Origin: Macrostomum hystrix
Taxonomy: Eukaryota; Platyhelminthes; Macrostomidae
Direction of reading: 5' to 3'
NCBI GenBank assembly: GCA_950097015.1
Contig: CATNEN010000038.1
Location: 31,954,501 to 32,018,500 of the forward strand
DNA: 64,000 bases
This document shows positions 1 to 12,152 of this stretch, one piece after another (position 1 is the first letter of the stretch; each line of letters starts with the position of its first letter). A program made the position numbers and the translations under genes. The notes under the pieces are model-generated. The model saw nothing but the letters and a program-made list of their open reading frames with translations, was not told the DNA's origin and ran no database searches.

Positions 1-316
1 TGCCGGCGACGAGATCAACAGACAACTATTTTCAAGGTAGCCTTAAATCCGGCAAGTAAAAGCTATAACAAATAATGATTTGTAAATTGTTAAATCACGT
101 TTATATGTATATATGACTGTAAATATTAGTTTTTTAATAACATTTTTTTGTTTTAATACGTCAAGCGATTATTTGTTGTGTACACTAACAACTGTGTCTA
201 TATAAAGAATTGCGCCACAATTTGACATTATAGTTTTCCATGAAGCTTTTACTTTAAATTGAATAGAGCTATCTATCTACAGCACTAATAAAGCCTACTA
301 CAACGCCGAATTCATC
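1..316. other. 5' flank of the unkempt-like gene
   Basis: AT-rich sequence upstream of the first coding exon. No coding exon or clear TATA box was identified. It probably holds the 5' UTR and promoter, by position only. Confidence 0.3.
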
Positions 317-3300
317 ATGTCTTCTGTTTCCCCAGTACCTCAGACCACTGTTGCGAATCTCGCTAACTTGATTATTAACACAAATATCGCTAGTAGGTTG
401 TCTCCTGTTTTAAGAGAAGTCACCCAGACGGTGCAAGCAGTTTCTCTTCCAATGGAGCTTGATCTAGCGCCACAGGGAATCGGCATGCCGCAAGTGTTTG
501 TGAAACCTCAGCAACTGACGTAAGTGTTTATGCCTATAGATAGCCTGTACTATCTTAGTTTACTGCAGAAAGCAAATAATAGCAATTCGTATTAGTTTTA
601 GCCTACCGATTTATTAGAAAATTATTTTATAGTTGTATTTTTTGTATTATTTTATTATTTTATTAATACAATGATTTTAATTTTTTCATTTGCCTTGCCA
701 ACTTCCATTCTAGTTACCTGCGCGACTTCCGCACCCAGCAGTGCCCGCTATTTGCCAATCACAAGTGCTCGCAGCACAAGCCGTTTACCTGCTTCCATTG
801 GCACTTTCCTAATCAGCGCCGTAGGCGACCGCTTAGAAAGCTGGATGGCACATTCTCCTATTCGCCAGACGTCTACTGCGACAAGTACGACGAGACAAGA
901 GGCGAGTGCCCTAACGGCGATGCTTGTCCCTACCTGCATCGCAACGCCGGCGACACTGAGCGGCGTTATCACCTGCGCTATTTCAAAACTGGCACCTGCA
1001 TTCACGACACAGATTCTAGGGGTCAGTGCTCCCGCAACGGCACGCATTGCGCCTTCGCGCATGGCGCCACAGACCTGCGTGTACCAGTCTATGACATTCG
1101 CGAAGTTCAAGAGGCCAGCGATTGTCCCGTGAATCTGCCAGCTAGCCTAGAGAAGGAGCGAGTACTGTCCGAGGATCCCAAATGGAATGATATGGGCTAC
1201 GTGCTGGCCAATTACAAAACTGAGCCATGCCGCAAGCCGCCAAGAATGTGCAGACAAGGCTACGCCTGTCCGTTTTATCACAACTCTAAGGACAAGCGAA
1301 GGCCGCCAAATCGATGCAAATATCGGTGAGTTTGCACTAGGGGATTTGTGATTACGTGATGCGAGTGGCCAGAACGAATAGTTTAGTTAATCTACTCAAT
1401 ATGAACTAATTGCATGTAGCCTCATAGCATAACCTTAATTTCGAACGTATGTATCTAAGAGACACATTAAAAGTTTTCGCTTTTTTTCAATTCTAATTTT
1501 AACCCTGTAATAAATGACACTTTTCTATAGAGACAAGATAGCTAAATTTGCACACGGTAGGTAAAGAGTTCCTTATTATAGAGAAACAATTGTATATAAC
1601 TTCTATTTTTAAACGGTGTGTATATCAAGGAATAATGACGTCATATGTTTTTTCATATTTACTTTTTTGTTTACTGCCCACACATTATTATGTAAACAAG
1701 CAGGATATTCACTGTCACTACTAATTCAACTGGGTTCAATAAGTGCAAATAAAAAACTTTCGCTTCCTTAATCAACAACGTTTTTTTATTATTTGTTAAA
1801 GCCTAGAAACAAACCGCTGGCATATTTGGTTAAAAAACTGTCAAACAATCCGAAGGGATCGATTTTAAGGACTATTGACAACTTTAACGCACTTGTTAGC
1901 CCAATCTTTTCACACACCTTTTTCTAAATGTGTGTGGTAAGATCGACGTGGTAGTATAATGTGTGGTAATAATGTACCGTATTATTCCTTTATTTCCGCT
2001 AATTTAGCCGACACCAAGTAAGTTAGTTGTTCGATTTGTAGGACATATTTAATGAGTCACGAGGTTAAATTTAGCACATTTCTCGTGCAATCCCTTCAGC
2101 AGTCATTTCCGGCGTTTGGGACTTAAGCAGCGTAGTCCTCGTGCAGACATTGCACACCACGTATTCAGTGCGTGCTTTAATCGTTTGCTGACCAGGGGGC
2201 GGGGTAGGTTGGGTTGTTGATTGTGTTCTATTTTTAGCAATACTCGCATAAGCTTCAGTGTGACCAACGCACCCACTAGCCCCGCTTGTTTATGTAGGGC
2301 GGGCCTTTCCTCTCGAGGTTAATTTACACTCGCCCAGCACATGCACACATCGAGGGAAACTCCAAAGTACAAGCTTTTCAGTGTTAAAAGTCCACGATGC
2401 CGTGTTTATGCCATTCTTCCTTAGATACGCAAAAGCATTTCTACGGACATAATTAGTGACGGTCTAATTTAATTAATTTTTTTAACTTCTAAAAATTTAA
2501 TGTTATATTTCTACTGCGAGTATTTACTTTCCATTTGAGATTTGTTATTAAGAACACGAATAATGAAAATTTAATCGGCCAGGCAGGCCATTCTACTGGG
2601 ATTGAATGTCATTTAACATCTACTTGATTAAAGGTCAATCTACTGGTATTGAAGGTCATTCTACTGGGATTGAAGGTCATTCTACTGGGATTGAAGGTCA
2701 TTATACTACGATTGAAAGTCATTCTTCTGGGATTGAAGGTCATTCTACTGGGATTGAAGGTCATTATACTACGATTGAAAGTCATTCTTCTGGGATTGAA
2801 GGTCATTCTACTGGGATTGAAGGTCATTCTACTGGGATTGAAGGTCATTCATTCTACTAGGATTGAAGGTCATTCTACTAGGATTGAAGGTCATTATACT
2901 AGGATTGAAGGTCATTCTACTGGGATTGATGGTCATTCTACTGGGATTGAAGGTCATTCTACTAGGATTGAAGGTCATTATACTAGGATTGAAGGTCATT
3001 CTACTGGGATTGAAGGTTAATCTACTGGGATTGTAGGTTATTTCTACTGGGATTGTAGGTTAATCTACTGGGATTGTAGGTTAATCTACTGGGATCGTAG
3101 GTTAATCTACTGGGATTGTAGGTTAATCTACTGGAATTGTAGGTTATTCTACTGGGATTGTAGGTTAATCTACTGGGATTGAAGGTTAATCTACTGGGAT
3201 TAAAGGTCATTCTACTTGGATTGAAGGTTAATCTACTGGGATTGAAGGTTAATCTACTGGGATTAAAGGTCATTCTACTTGGATTGAAGGTTAATCTACT

Positions 3301-6300
3301 GGGATTAAAGGTCATTCTACTTGGATTGTAGGTTAATCTACTGGGATCATAGGTTAATCTACTGAGATTGAAGGTTAATCTACTGGGATTGAAGGTTTAT
3401 CTACTGGGATTGAAGGTTAATCTACTGGGATTGTAGGTTATTTCTACTGGGATTGTAGGTTAATCTACTGCGATTGTAGGTTAATCTACTGGGATTGTAG
3501 GTTAATCTACTGGGATTGTAGGTTATTCTACTGGGATTGTAGGTTAATCTACTGGGATTGTAGGTTATTCTACTGGGATTGTAGGTTAATCTACTGGGAT
3601 TGAAGGTTAATCTACTGGGATTGAAGGTCATTCTACTTGGATTGTAGGTTAATCTACTGGGATTGTAGGTTAATCTACTGGGATCGTAGGTTAATCTACT
3701 GGGATTGAAGGTTAATCTACTGAGATTGAAGGTTAATCTACTGGGATTGAAGGTTAATCTACTGGGATTGAAGGTTAATCTACTGGGATCGTAGGTTAAT
3801 CTACTGGGATTGAAGGTTAATCTACTGGGATTGAAGGTCATTCTACTTGGATTGTAGGTTAATCTACTGGGATTGTAGGTTAATCTACTGGGATCGTAGG
3901 TTAATCTACTGGGATTGTAGGTTAATCTACTGGGATTGGAGGTCGTTCTTCTGGGATTGAAGGTCATTCTACTTGGATTGTAGGTTAATCTACTGGGATC
4001 GTAGGTTAATCTACTGAGATTGAAGGTTAATCTACTGGGATTGAAGGTTTATCTACTGGGATTGAAGGTTAATCTACTGGGATTGTAGGTTATTTCTACT
4101 GGGATTGTAGGTTAATCTACTGCGATTGTAGGTTAATCTACTGGGATTGTAGGTTAATCTACTGGGATTGTAGGTTAATCTACTGGGATTGTAGGTTATT
4201 CTACTGGGATTGTAGGTTAATCTACTGGGATTGAAGGTTAATCTACTGGGATTGAAGGTCATTCTACTTGGATTGTAGGTTAATCTACTGGGATTGTAGG
4301 TTAATCTACTGGGATCGTAGGTTAATCTACTGGGATTGAAGGTTAATCTACTGAGATTGAAGGTTAATCTACTGGGATTGAAGGTTAATCTACTGGGATT
4401 GAAGGTTAATCTACTGGGATCGTAGGTTAATCTACTGGGATCGTAGGTTAATCTACTGGGATTGAAGGTTAATCTACTGGGATTGAAGGTCATTCTACTT
4501 GGATTGTAGGTTAATCTACTGGGATTGTAGGTTAATCTACTGGGATCGTAGGTTAATCTACTGGGATTGTAGGTTAATCTACTGGGATTGGAGGTCGTTC
4601 TTCTGGGATTGAAGGTCATTCTACTGGGATTGAAGGTCATTCTACTGGGATCGAAAGTCATTCTACTGGGATCGAAGGTTATTCTACTGGGTTTAAAGGT
4701 CATTTTACATTTTAAGACTTGAGCCTCGCGTATTTTTATTTTAAATTTGCGTAAATTTGTTATTCTATGCTTACCTTCTCTCTCTAATTCGAAAAGAACA
4801 AAAATAAGTAACAAAATTGCACGTAAACAAACTTTGCCATTTGTTTAAGTGTATTCCAGGGTATGTGTATTAGCCTCCCTCCAGTGTTAGTTTCAGAAAA
4901 CTTATCATGTGCAATAAACTGTCTGTTATAATTCATTTTCTCACAACCCACAACGTGTAGCAATGAGTACAAAAAGAATCTCGATGACAATTCATTATTT
5001 TCTTTTGTAGCTTATCTGGATATCTGAAACCTTGCGGCCATTGGATTGTAATTAAGATAAGTTAGAAAAAATAAGCGAAGAGAATAATAATGAAGTGACA
5101 TTAGTACTTAGTGGTCAAATAGACTTGACGATGTAAACTGCGAAATTTGCTGCCCTAAATGAGGCCTAGAAATAAACAGTTTTCTAGTGTTGGAGTCGGA
5201 GATATCTTTACTATCTGGCCTGTTTAATAGTGCACGTGTACTACTGCAATTGGAAAACTAGATTCCACACGGCACAACACAACACCGTCCCGTCTTCTCT
5301 CTCTCTACCAGTCTACCCCCTATGGCTTGTCGGAATCGGGCCTTTGCTTCAGAATTGGTCCTATCCTGTAGCTATTCATATTGATTGTACTTTTGTGCGC
5401 ACTAGACCTAACCTAAGGTCGAAATTTGCTGACATTGCAGTTTTTTCTCTCTCTCTTTCTCCCTTCCAAATCTTTCCTGGCTTTTCTTCGCCTTTAACAG
5501 CGCGCGAAGACTGGGCCTGTCCTGTTCTGTACATCTTGATTTGAATTTTCATTTTCACAGTAATGTGAATTACGCATTGAAAAGTGCCTAGTAATCGTTA
5601 GGTCCCGTCCCTGCGCCTTCTTGTAGCGTCCACAGTCCTGTCCCATCTTGTAGCGTCCTCAGTCCTGTCCTATCTTGTAGCGTCCCCAGTCCTGTCCCAT
5701 CTTGTAGCGTCCTCAGTCCTGTCCCATCTTGTAGCGTCCCCAGTCCTGTCCCATCTTGTAGCGTCCCCAGTCCTGTCCCATCTTGTAGCGTCCTCAGTCC
5801 TGTCCCATCTTGTAGCGTCCTCAGTCCTGTCCCATCTTGTAGCGTCCTCAGTCCTGTCCTATCTTGTAGCGTCCCCAGTCCTGTCCCATCTTGTAGCGTC
5901 CTCAGTCCTGTCCCATCTTGTAGCGTCCCCAGTCCTGTCCCATCTTGTAGCGTCCCCAGTCCTGTCCCATCTTGTAGCGTCCCCAGTCCTGTCCCATCTT
6001 GTAGCGTCCCCAGTCCTGTCCCATCTTGTAGCGTCCCCAGTCCTGTCCCATCTTGTAGCATCCCCAGTCCTGTCCCATCTTGTAGCGTCCCCCTCCTGTC
6101 CCATCTTGTAGCGTCCCCCTCCTGTCCCATCTTGTAGCGTCCCCAGTCCTGTCCCATCTTGTAGCTTCCTCAGTCCTGTCCCATCTTGTAGCGTCCCCCT
6201 CCTGTCCCATCTTGTAGCATCCCCAGTCCTGTCCCATCTTGTAGCGTCCCAAGTCCTGTCCCATCTTGTAGCGTCCCCAGTCCTGTCCCATCTTGTAGCA

Positions 6301-9300
6301 TCCCCCTCCTGTCCCATCTTGTAGCATCCCCAGTCCTGTCCCATCTTGTAGCGTCCCCAGTCCTGTCCCATCTTGTAGCGTCCTCAGTCCTGTCCCATCT
6401 TGTAGCATCCCCAGTCCTTTCCCATCTTGTAGCGTCCTCAGTCCCATCCCATCTTGTAGCGTCCCATCCCATCTTGTAGCGTCCCATCCCATCTTGTAGC
6501 GTCCCATCCCTTCTTGTAGCATCCCATCCCATCTTGTAGCGTCCCATCCCATCTTGTAGCATCCCATCCCATCTTGTAGCGTCCCATCCCTTCTTGTAGC
6601 ATCCCATCCCATCTTGTAGCGTCCCATCCCATCTTGTAGCGTCCCATCCCTTCTTGTAGCGTCCGCGTCCTTTCTCGTCTCGTCCAATTTTTAGTTTATA
6701 CTTCAGACCTTAACTGCATAGGCTTTCTATAAAATATATCCGATAGCTACTGCATGTTCAGTTAGGCTGCACTACACAGTTCTACTGTACTACTACGCGG
6801 CGTTCTACAATCCCAACAAGAGTGCGGGCCCTGGCTTAAAAATTGAATTTCCTGTCCTAGCGTGCTGTTGCTCTGTAGTCTGTAGAGTGCATATTTAGTG
6901 CGGCTGCACTTAAGAGCCTGTTGGCCAGTTCTTTCAATGTAATCTCTGATTCGTTTAAGTACTTTTAAAAATAAGGCGCAAAAAACTCGACTGATACAAT
7001 CAAATTAATTTTTATTTATTTATTCTCCCATTTTTGCATATGCCAATCCCAATGCCAGATCGACGCCGTGCCCGACTGTGAAATCATCCGACGAATGGTT
7101 GGACAGCAGCCTCTGCGATGCCGGCGACAATTGCCAGCTGTGCCACACTCGCACTGAGCAGCAATTCCACCCGGAGGTAAGTAGGGGGTGCTCTTCAGTG
7201 TTCTTGGGATCTTTTGGGAGATTTTCTTATTTGGATCTGCGATCTCTAATAAACTTTCAAGTTTCTAGGAAAGTGAAATTCCACTACGTGCTTAACAGAA
7301 AGTCGGAAGCTATAATAAATATTTAAATGGGCCCTTAAAAAGAAATGAGGTCAAATTGAGTGCAAACTGTTGCCATAGCTAGCTTCGGACCCAGTGACCT
7401 CAAATTGTCACGGAAAGTGAAGCAATATTGTTTGAGGAAATAGAAAAATACTAAACAGCTGTATTATATATGTTTATTTCTAATCTATTAGCTTTTTGCT
7501 TTGCCTGCAAAGCTGCAATTGAAGGGTATTGACGCGTACTGGCGTGGCCAATCTAGATACCAGAATAATAAAAGAAAAATTGATACTAAAACAATAAGGG
7601 GCTGCCTGCCGGTGTGCACGTGATTCCAGTTCCACTTTGCCATACTTTCTACTATTAAACCATTCTCTACTATCTCCCTCATTCCCTAATCCCTATAAGT
7701 ACGACGCGGAATATCTTGGAAAAAATAGGCTGAAAAATGACCGTCCTTCTATGGCCCGAGTCACATGACTTTGGTGGGTTGTGCGAATCTTCACTGGCCT
7801 AGCTATATCCGGGCACGATTATTTAAGCTTGTTTGCGTGCGGCCTCAACTCCCCCTTATTACTTGGCGGTTATGCCGGTTCATTCTTTCCTTCCCTCTGG
7901 CGCACTCGGATGAACCTCCGTCGTCCCTCCCTCTCGCGATTCTTCCCGGCGACCTTCACACGGCACTCACCTCCCATCGTACTCTCCTCTCCTCCGCTCC
8001 CATTTTCTTTCTATTTCTTGAAAAAAAGCGGAAGAGAAAACTGCGAACTCAAATTTCTCTCACTAGGAAGATTCCTCGCTAACCTTATCCTTTTTCTCCC
8101 AAAGAATATGGGAAATACGAAACGGTCGGTCTTCTTTCCTCGCCAAAATATCCTCACGCCTACACTCTATTCCTACGTGATCTCGGTTCTTCCCATAAAA
8201 TTCCACATTTCTCAAAGCTAAGTACACTGTTCATGCACCCAAACATTTTTGGTTGGCTAATCGCACCAGGTACGTTGGAATGGGACGAGGGAACAATTTT
8301 CGGGGATTTGAGGAGCCTTGGATTTCTTATTTACCAAAAAGAGAAGGACGTAGAGGGTAAGCAAGATGACTGACGACTGCAAGCAGAATGAGAGAATGGG
8401 AATTTTCCGCTGCTTTCTATGATCTGATGGACGGACACCCCCAATCTGGCGTCCAATAGGCTTCTTCCGACCTTGCCGGTCGTGTTTCTAAAAATAGATT
8501 TTGTGCACGCATGTTGAACTGAAAAACCCCTCTCTATCCCTCCCATAGCCCCCCGTTTATTTCCACTAGCTTATTTAGAAAAGCATGTGAGCGCGAATCA
8601 CGTGCTCCTGGTTCCTTAACTAGTGTATTGCAGTGTTTGTGGGAGTGTGCCGTTTCAGTTTGTCCTTTTGTGACCTCAAAATCGGGCTTTCTCTCCACTC
8701 GCCCTATAAACTTATCTGCTGTTTGTGTGTGTGTGTGTGTGTGTGCGTTTGACAATGTGTTGACCTCTCTTTACATTCCATTTCTTCGCTCCTGTTCCGT
8801 TTTAGTCTCTTTATTATTACGAAAGAACATTAAAGGAAGAAAATGCACAGGCCACTAGGCTACTGAGTTAGTAAGAGCTAATTATTACTAATATAAGTGC
8901 TTCAACAAATTCGTTTGAAATTGCAAAACATATTTTTATCGTTCCTGTCGTTGCCTTAGTCCTTCTTTCTATTTTTATTCTTTCCTCTATCTAGCGGGTG
9001 TAAGTCTACGTTTAAAAAAATTATATTTGATAGCTTCGTACGACTTCAGTCCATGGACAGCTGATGCTGGTACCAGCTGGCTGAAATGAAGTAAAGCAGA
9101 GTTTAAAAGTGTCTCGCAAAAGGACAAAAATTGTTTCAGTGGAGTCGGGAATCGAACCCCCGACGCTTACTTTAACAATGATTTTATATTTAATCCCTTC
9201 TTAACCTGCAGATCTACAAATCCACAAAGTGTAATGACGTCATGCAGCAGCACTATTGTCCGCGCGGCCCATTCTGCGCGTTCGCTCACGACGAAGCCGA

Positions 9301-11528
9301 AATGAACTTTGGGCGCAATTTCATGCAGGACATGGAACTTCAGGGCCTCCTGTCAGCTGTGGGCATGCAGCATCAGCAGGAGTCGTCTCCGACCTATAAT
9401 CACCTGTCGCTAGGCCATCTGGTGTCGCCGACTGTTTGGGAGAAGGCACTAGCCGCGACAGCGATTAAAGGTGCGCTTGTCAGCTGTTTTGGGAATTTTT
9501 TTAGGGATTTCATTAGGGATTAGAGAGTGCTTATGGAGTGAATAGATGCCTCTCGCACCAAGGTCCCTGAGCTCGATTCCGCGGCGGAGTTAATTGGGGC
9601 GCAGCCGCGGAGAGGGAGGCTGGGAGCTTGTCGTTCAATTAGGCTGTGCTCAGCGCAATCCGTGGACAGGGAATGCCGCTATGCCTCCAAAGAAAGATGA
9701 ACCATTTTAGCTGGGCGAGGTGAAGATGAATTAGAAATAAAAAATCGGAAGGTCGAATGATTTAGTATCGTATTATTTACCAAGACTATAGAAAAATTGA
9801 GTTGGGGTAGGATAGGACTCACGACTTGAATGTCGGGGGTTCGATTCCTGACCCCACAGTAACAATTTGTGTCCTTTAGCAAGACACTTAAAACTGCGTT
9901 GGTTCCTTTCACCCATCTGTTAAATGGGTACCAGCATCAGTACCCATTTGAGGGTGGGTGTGGCGTCCACCCAGTCCATGGACTGAACAGCCATACGCAG
10001 TAGTCTTCAGCTGCGGCTGTGCTGTCGACTGCATATCTGATTTTATGATTACAAGCCTTGACTGTGTTACCGTCCAGGTCGCACAATCAGCGGCCTGAGC
10101 TCTACATCGCTGGAATCTGGCCTTGGCAGCTGGCATCTCTGCGACAGTCCCGGCTTCGCCAACGCCGACGATCAGTCCACAGCCAGCGCTGCCGCCGCAG
10201 CCGCTGCCGCAGCGGCGACCTCGGCGCTGCTGCAGGACGTCGAAGAGTTCGACCTGTCCCAGGATGACAGCTCCGGCGGCGGTCGCGGAGGCGGCAGCGG
10301 CAGTATCTGCAGCCCCCTGACTGTTCAGACCATGATGTTCGGACAGCAGCAGCAGCAGCAGGAGTCGCCATCCTTTCAGTCTCTGTTTGAGGTAAAGCAC
10401 TTTTTAGCTTCTGATGTTGGGATAATAAACGAATGATAATCCAGGGGGTGGGTAACAGAGCGGTTAACGCGTTTGCCTCTCGCACAAATGTCCCTAAGCT
10501 CGATTTAGTACCAAAGTTCTTGTCGTTTACAATTTACGCCCTCGAGGACCAACCTCCAAGGCACAGTGAGAGTGTACACTGCCTGACGCTGAGAAAGTCA
10601 GGGAAGATGTACAAACCTGTGTGAGCTGTGTGCGTGTGTGCTCAATTATTATTAATATGTTAACCCAGATTTGGAATCCGCTAACGAATGAACCTTTGTT
10701 TCTATTTTTCAGTCCGAGGCCAGGGCCCGTGCAGGCAGCGCTAGCAGGCAGCAGCAGGCTCTGTCGCGACGTCGCCAGACCAGCACCAGCGATGCCGCCG
10801 GCTGCTACGCCCAGAGCCCGATCCTGATGTCGGAGAGTCCGTTCTCAAACGCCGGCCTGGAGCTGGAACGGCTGCGCTACGAATGCGAAATCGAGCGCGC
10901 CCAGGAGGAGGCCAGGCGAGCCCGCGACGCCGCCCAGCGGGCCAATCGGGAGCGAGCCAGCGCCGAGGCGGAGCTGCGTCGACTGTGCGCCGGCGTACGT
11001 GAAGCGGCCATGCTTGCCAACGCCATGGACAGACCAGCTTCGTCAACAGGCGACGCCGATGACGCAGCGTCTAATGACAGTGCCGACGCCCTGGACTCCG
11101 CTAGAGCCGTCCAGTTGGACGTGTTCAAAAGCAGGCTGAAGGCGCTGCTGCAGCTTGAGGTTTGTCTAACGCAAATATCATTGTAAAATTAATACCCGAT
11201 ATGGGACGAAAAAGTTAAAGTGATGGTGCCAAAACCATTCTAAATTATCAAAATTTTCAAGACAATTGGTGAAGGTCATACCCGTATTACGCTAAAACTC
11301 CAAATTTACGCTTGTAACTGTGAATTATATATTTTTTATTCCTAAATCTCTTTTATCTTTTCATTCCAGCAGACAAGCAGTCAGTTGCACAGTGTAACGG
11401 GATTTGACGAGCAGAGCTGTAACATTAGACAGCAGCAGCAGCAGCAACAGCAGCACACCTTGAGTACCAAGTTTTGCTTTGCGCGAGAGAACGAGTCGGA
11501 CGATATGCGTCTAGAAGAGAAACGCTGA
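317..11528 (+). CDS. unk: Unkempt-like CCCH zinc-finger RNA-binding protein (7 coding exons)
   Basis: Exons 317-519, 714-1325, 7059-7176, 9212-9470, 10078-10391, 10713-11159 and 11370-11528 join in frame through GT-AG sites to give about 703 aa. Six CCCH-type fingers are visible in the order known for Unkempt. Fingers 1-3 and most of 4 lie in exon 2 (for example CPLFANHKCSQHK, YCDKYDETRGECPNGDACPY and the block ending CAFAH). Finger 5 is in exon 3 (CDAGDNCQLCH) and finger 6 in exon 4 (CPRGPFCAFAH). Exon 5 has an alanine run and poly-Q. Exon 6 encodes a coiled coil (LELERLRYECEIERAQEEAR). Exon 7 is poly-Q rich and ends in TGA. Known family role: sequence-specific mRNA binding and translational control, including neuronal morphology. 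Oddity: the C-terminal RING typical of animal Unkempt was not found. Intron 2 (5.7 kb) holds two large minisatellites; SINEs sit in introns 3-5. The start is the first ATG of exon 1, and the exon 1/2 junction reproduces the family sequence before finger 1. Confidence 0.9.
1326..2584. other. Intron 2 of unkempt-like gene, unique part
   Basis: AT-rich intronic sequence between exon 2 and the 21-bp array. I see no exon, RNA gene or recognisable transposon in it. Confidence 0.5.
2585..4712. repeat. 21-bp minisatellite in unkempt intron 2
   Basis: About 2.1 kb of a 21-bp unit (tctactgggattgaaggttaa and variants with ggtcat, ttgtagg or tcgtagg). A block starting near 3420 recurs about 652 bp later (from about 4073) with the same order of variants, so the array has higher-order duplication. 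It is open in several frames only because 21 is a multiple of three. Confidence 0.95.
4713..5604. other. Intron 2 sequence between two arrays
   Basis: Non-repetitive intronic sequence. Open frames are short and unsupported. A pyrimidine-rich stretch lies near 5300-5480. No gene is seen. Confidence 0.4.
5605..6440. repeat. 27-bp minisatellite in unkempt intron 2
   Basis: Tandem copies of a 27-bp unit (tcctgtcccatcttgtagcg plus tccccag), with ccccag, cctcag and shortened ccctcc variants. It is distinct from the 21-bp array earlier in the same intron. Confidence 0.95.
6441..6675. repeat. 20-bp minisatellite derived from the 27-bp array
   Basis: The repeat switches to a 20-bp unit (gtcccatcccatcttgtagc) that shares catcttgtagcgtccc with the preceding 27-bp unit. 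This looks like an internal deletion of the unit followed by fresh amplification. Confidence 0.9.
8715..8746. repeat. (TG)n microsatellite
   Basis: A short uninterrupted run of alternating t and g within unkempt intron 3. The rest of this intron (7177-9040) shows no other recognisable feature. Confidence 0.9.
9040..9165 (-). mobile_element. tRNA-derived SINE fragment, minus orientation
   Basis: Read on the minus strand it has a tRNA-like B box (gggggttcgattcccgac). This is followed by a tail with gcgagacactttt and ggtaccagcatcag, and then tccatggactgaa. It matches the plus-strand copy at 9805-9995. It lies just before unkempt exon 4. Confidence 0.65.
9540..9685 (+). mobile_element. tRNA-derived SINE fragment
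   Basis: Contains gcctctcgcaccaaggtccc, then gagctcgattcc (B-box-like), then gggcgcagccgcggagag. The same ordered blocks occur at 10437-10640 and 16452-16700. The A-box end is missing here, so it is a truncated copy in intron 4. Confidence 0.6.
9800..9998 (+). mobile_element. tRNA-derived SINE with conserved central domain
   Basis: The tRNA-like head has B box gggggttcgattcctgac. It is followed by tttagcaagacacttaaa and then ctgttaaatgggtaccagc. This combination resembles the central domain shared by several invertebrate SINE families (MESC-like; family name inferred from memory). It ends with cccagtccatggactgaa, as the minus-strand copy at 9040-9165 does. Confidence 0.65.
10437..10640 (+). 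mobile_element. tRNA-derived SINE in unkempt intron 5
   Basis: Starts with an A-box-like gggtaacagagcggttaacg, then a B-box-like aagctcgatt. The body includes cacagtgagagtgtacactg and gagaaagtcagggaagatgt. It aligns block by block with the copy at 16452-16700. Confidence 0.7.
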
Positions 11529-12037
11529 GCACGATTCGCAAGATTGATTTCTAGGAAACATGATCTCACGCGATCAGCCAGTGCAAGTGTATTAATCGGG
11601 TGTTGTCCGCTAACAATCGACTTAATAATTATATTTTTGAGGACATTAAGTAGAGCATCGCCACGCTTCTATCACATTTTGGCTCTGCTTTTCTATCGCT
11701 CTTTTAATAATACTACTGAACTATCAGTAGTCTGTCTCGTTCGCTCGCTTTTCTTTTTTTTCTGCTTTATTTTTAGAAAAGAAGCTGTTGTAAGTTATTT
11801 AAAGTATTTTTAGCGCAATCGCTAACCTTTGCTATCGATTTTTGTCCTTTCGGTTTAATCTCGCCGTAAGTAGGATACACAAGCCCGCATGTATATTTAT
11901 TCATTTTTTTAAAAAGACATTGCTATGCATTTCGCTACTTCAGGTTGTTCAGGTTGTTTATTATTCTTAAAGAAAGCAGAGCTGAATTATTCCTGAATTT
12001 TTTAACAAATCAAGCGATAGATAAATATCGATAGATA

Positions 12038-12152
12038 GGTATTTGTGAGTTTCGTGTGCTTGCGTTGTTCAGTTCGAGTGCAGCACAAAAAATTGTCATG
12101 GTGGGAGATAGTTCTACTGTTAATGAAGCAGATATATACTAGCTAGTGTCAA
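12038..12152. repeat. Dispersed repeat, truncated copy 1
   Basis: Starts ggtatttgtgagtttcgtgt and ends at agctagtgtcaa. By eye it is identical to 14350-14464, about 2.3 kb away, and similar in its first part to 31000-31050. Confidence 0.8.

Noticed and set aside
2606-4814. Several open frames of 80-250 codons on both strands of the 21-bp array
   Set aside because: The unit length is a multiple of three, so frames stay open without selection. The array lies in an intron, and the predicted peptides are pure repeats.
5588-6687. Minus-strand frames up to 261 codons in the 27/20-bp arrays
   Set aside because: Periodic repeat translation in several frames at once; intronic.
9130-9165. tRNA gene on the minus strand
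   Set aside because: Only a B box is convincing; no cloverleaf or acceptor stem. It matches the SINE at 9800-9998.
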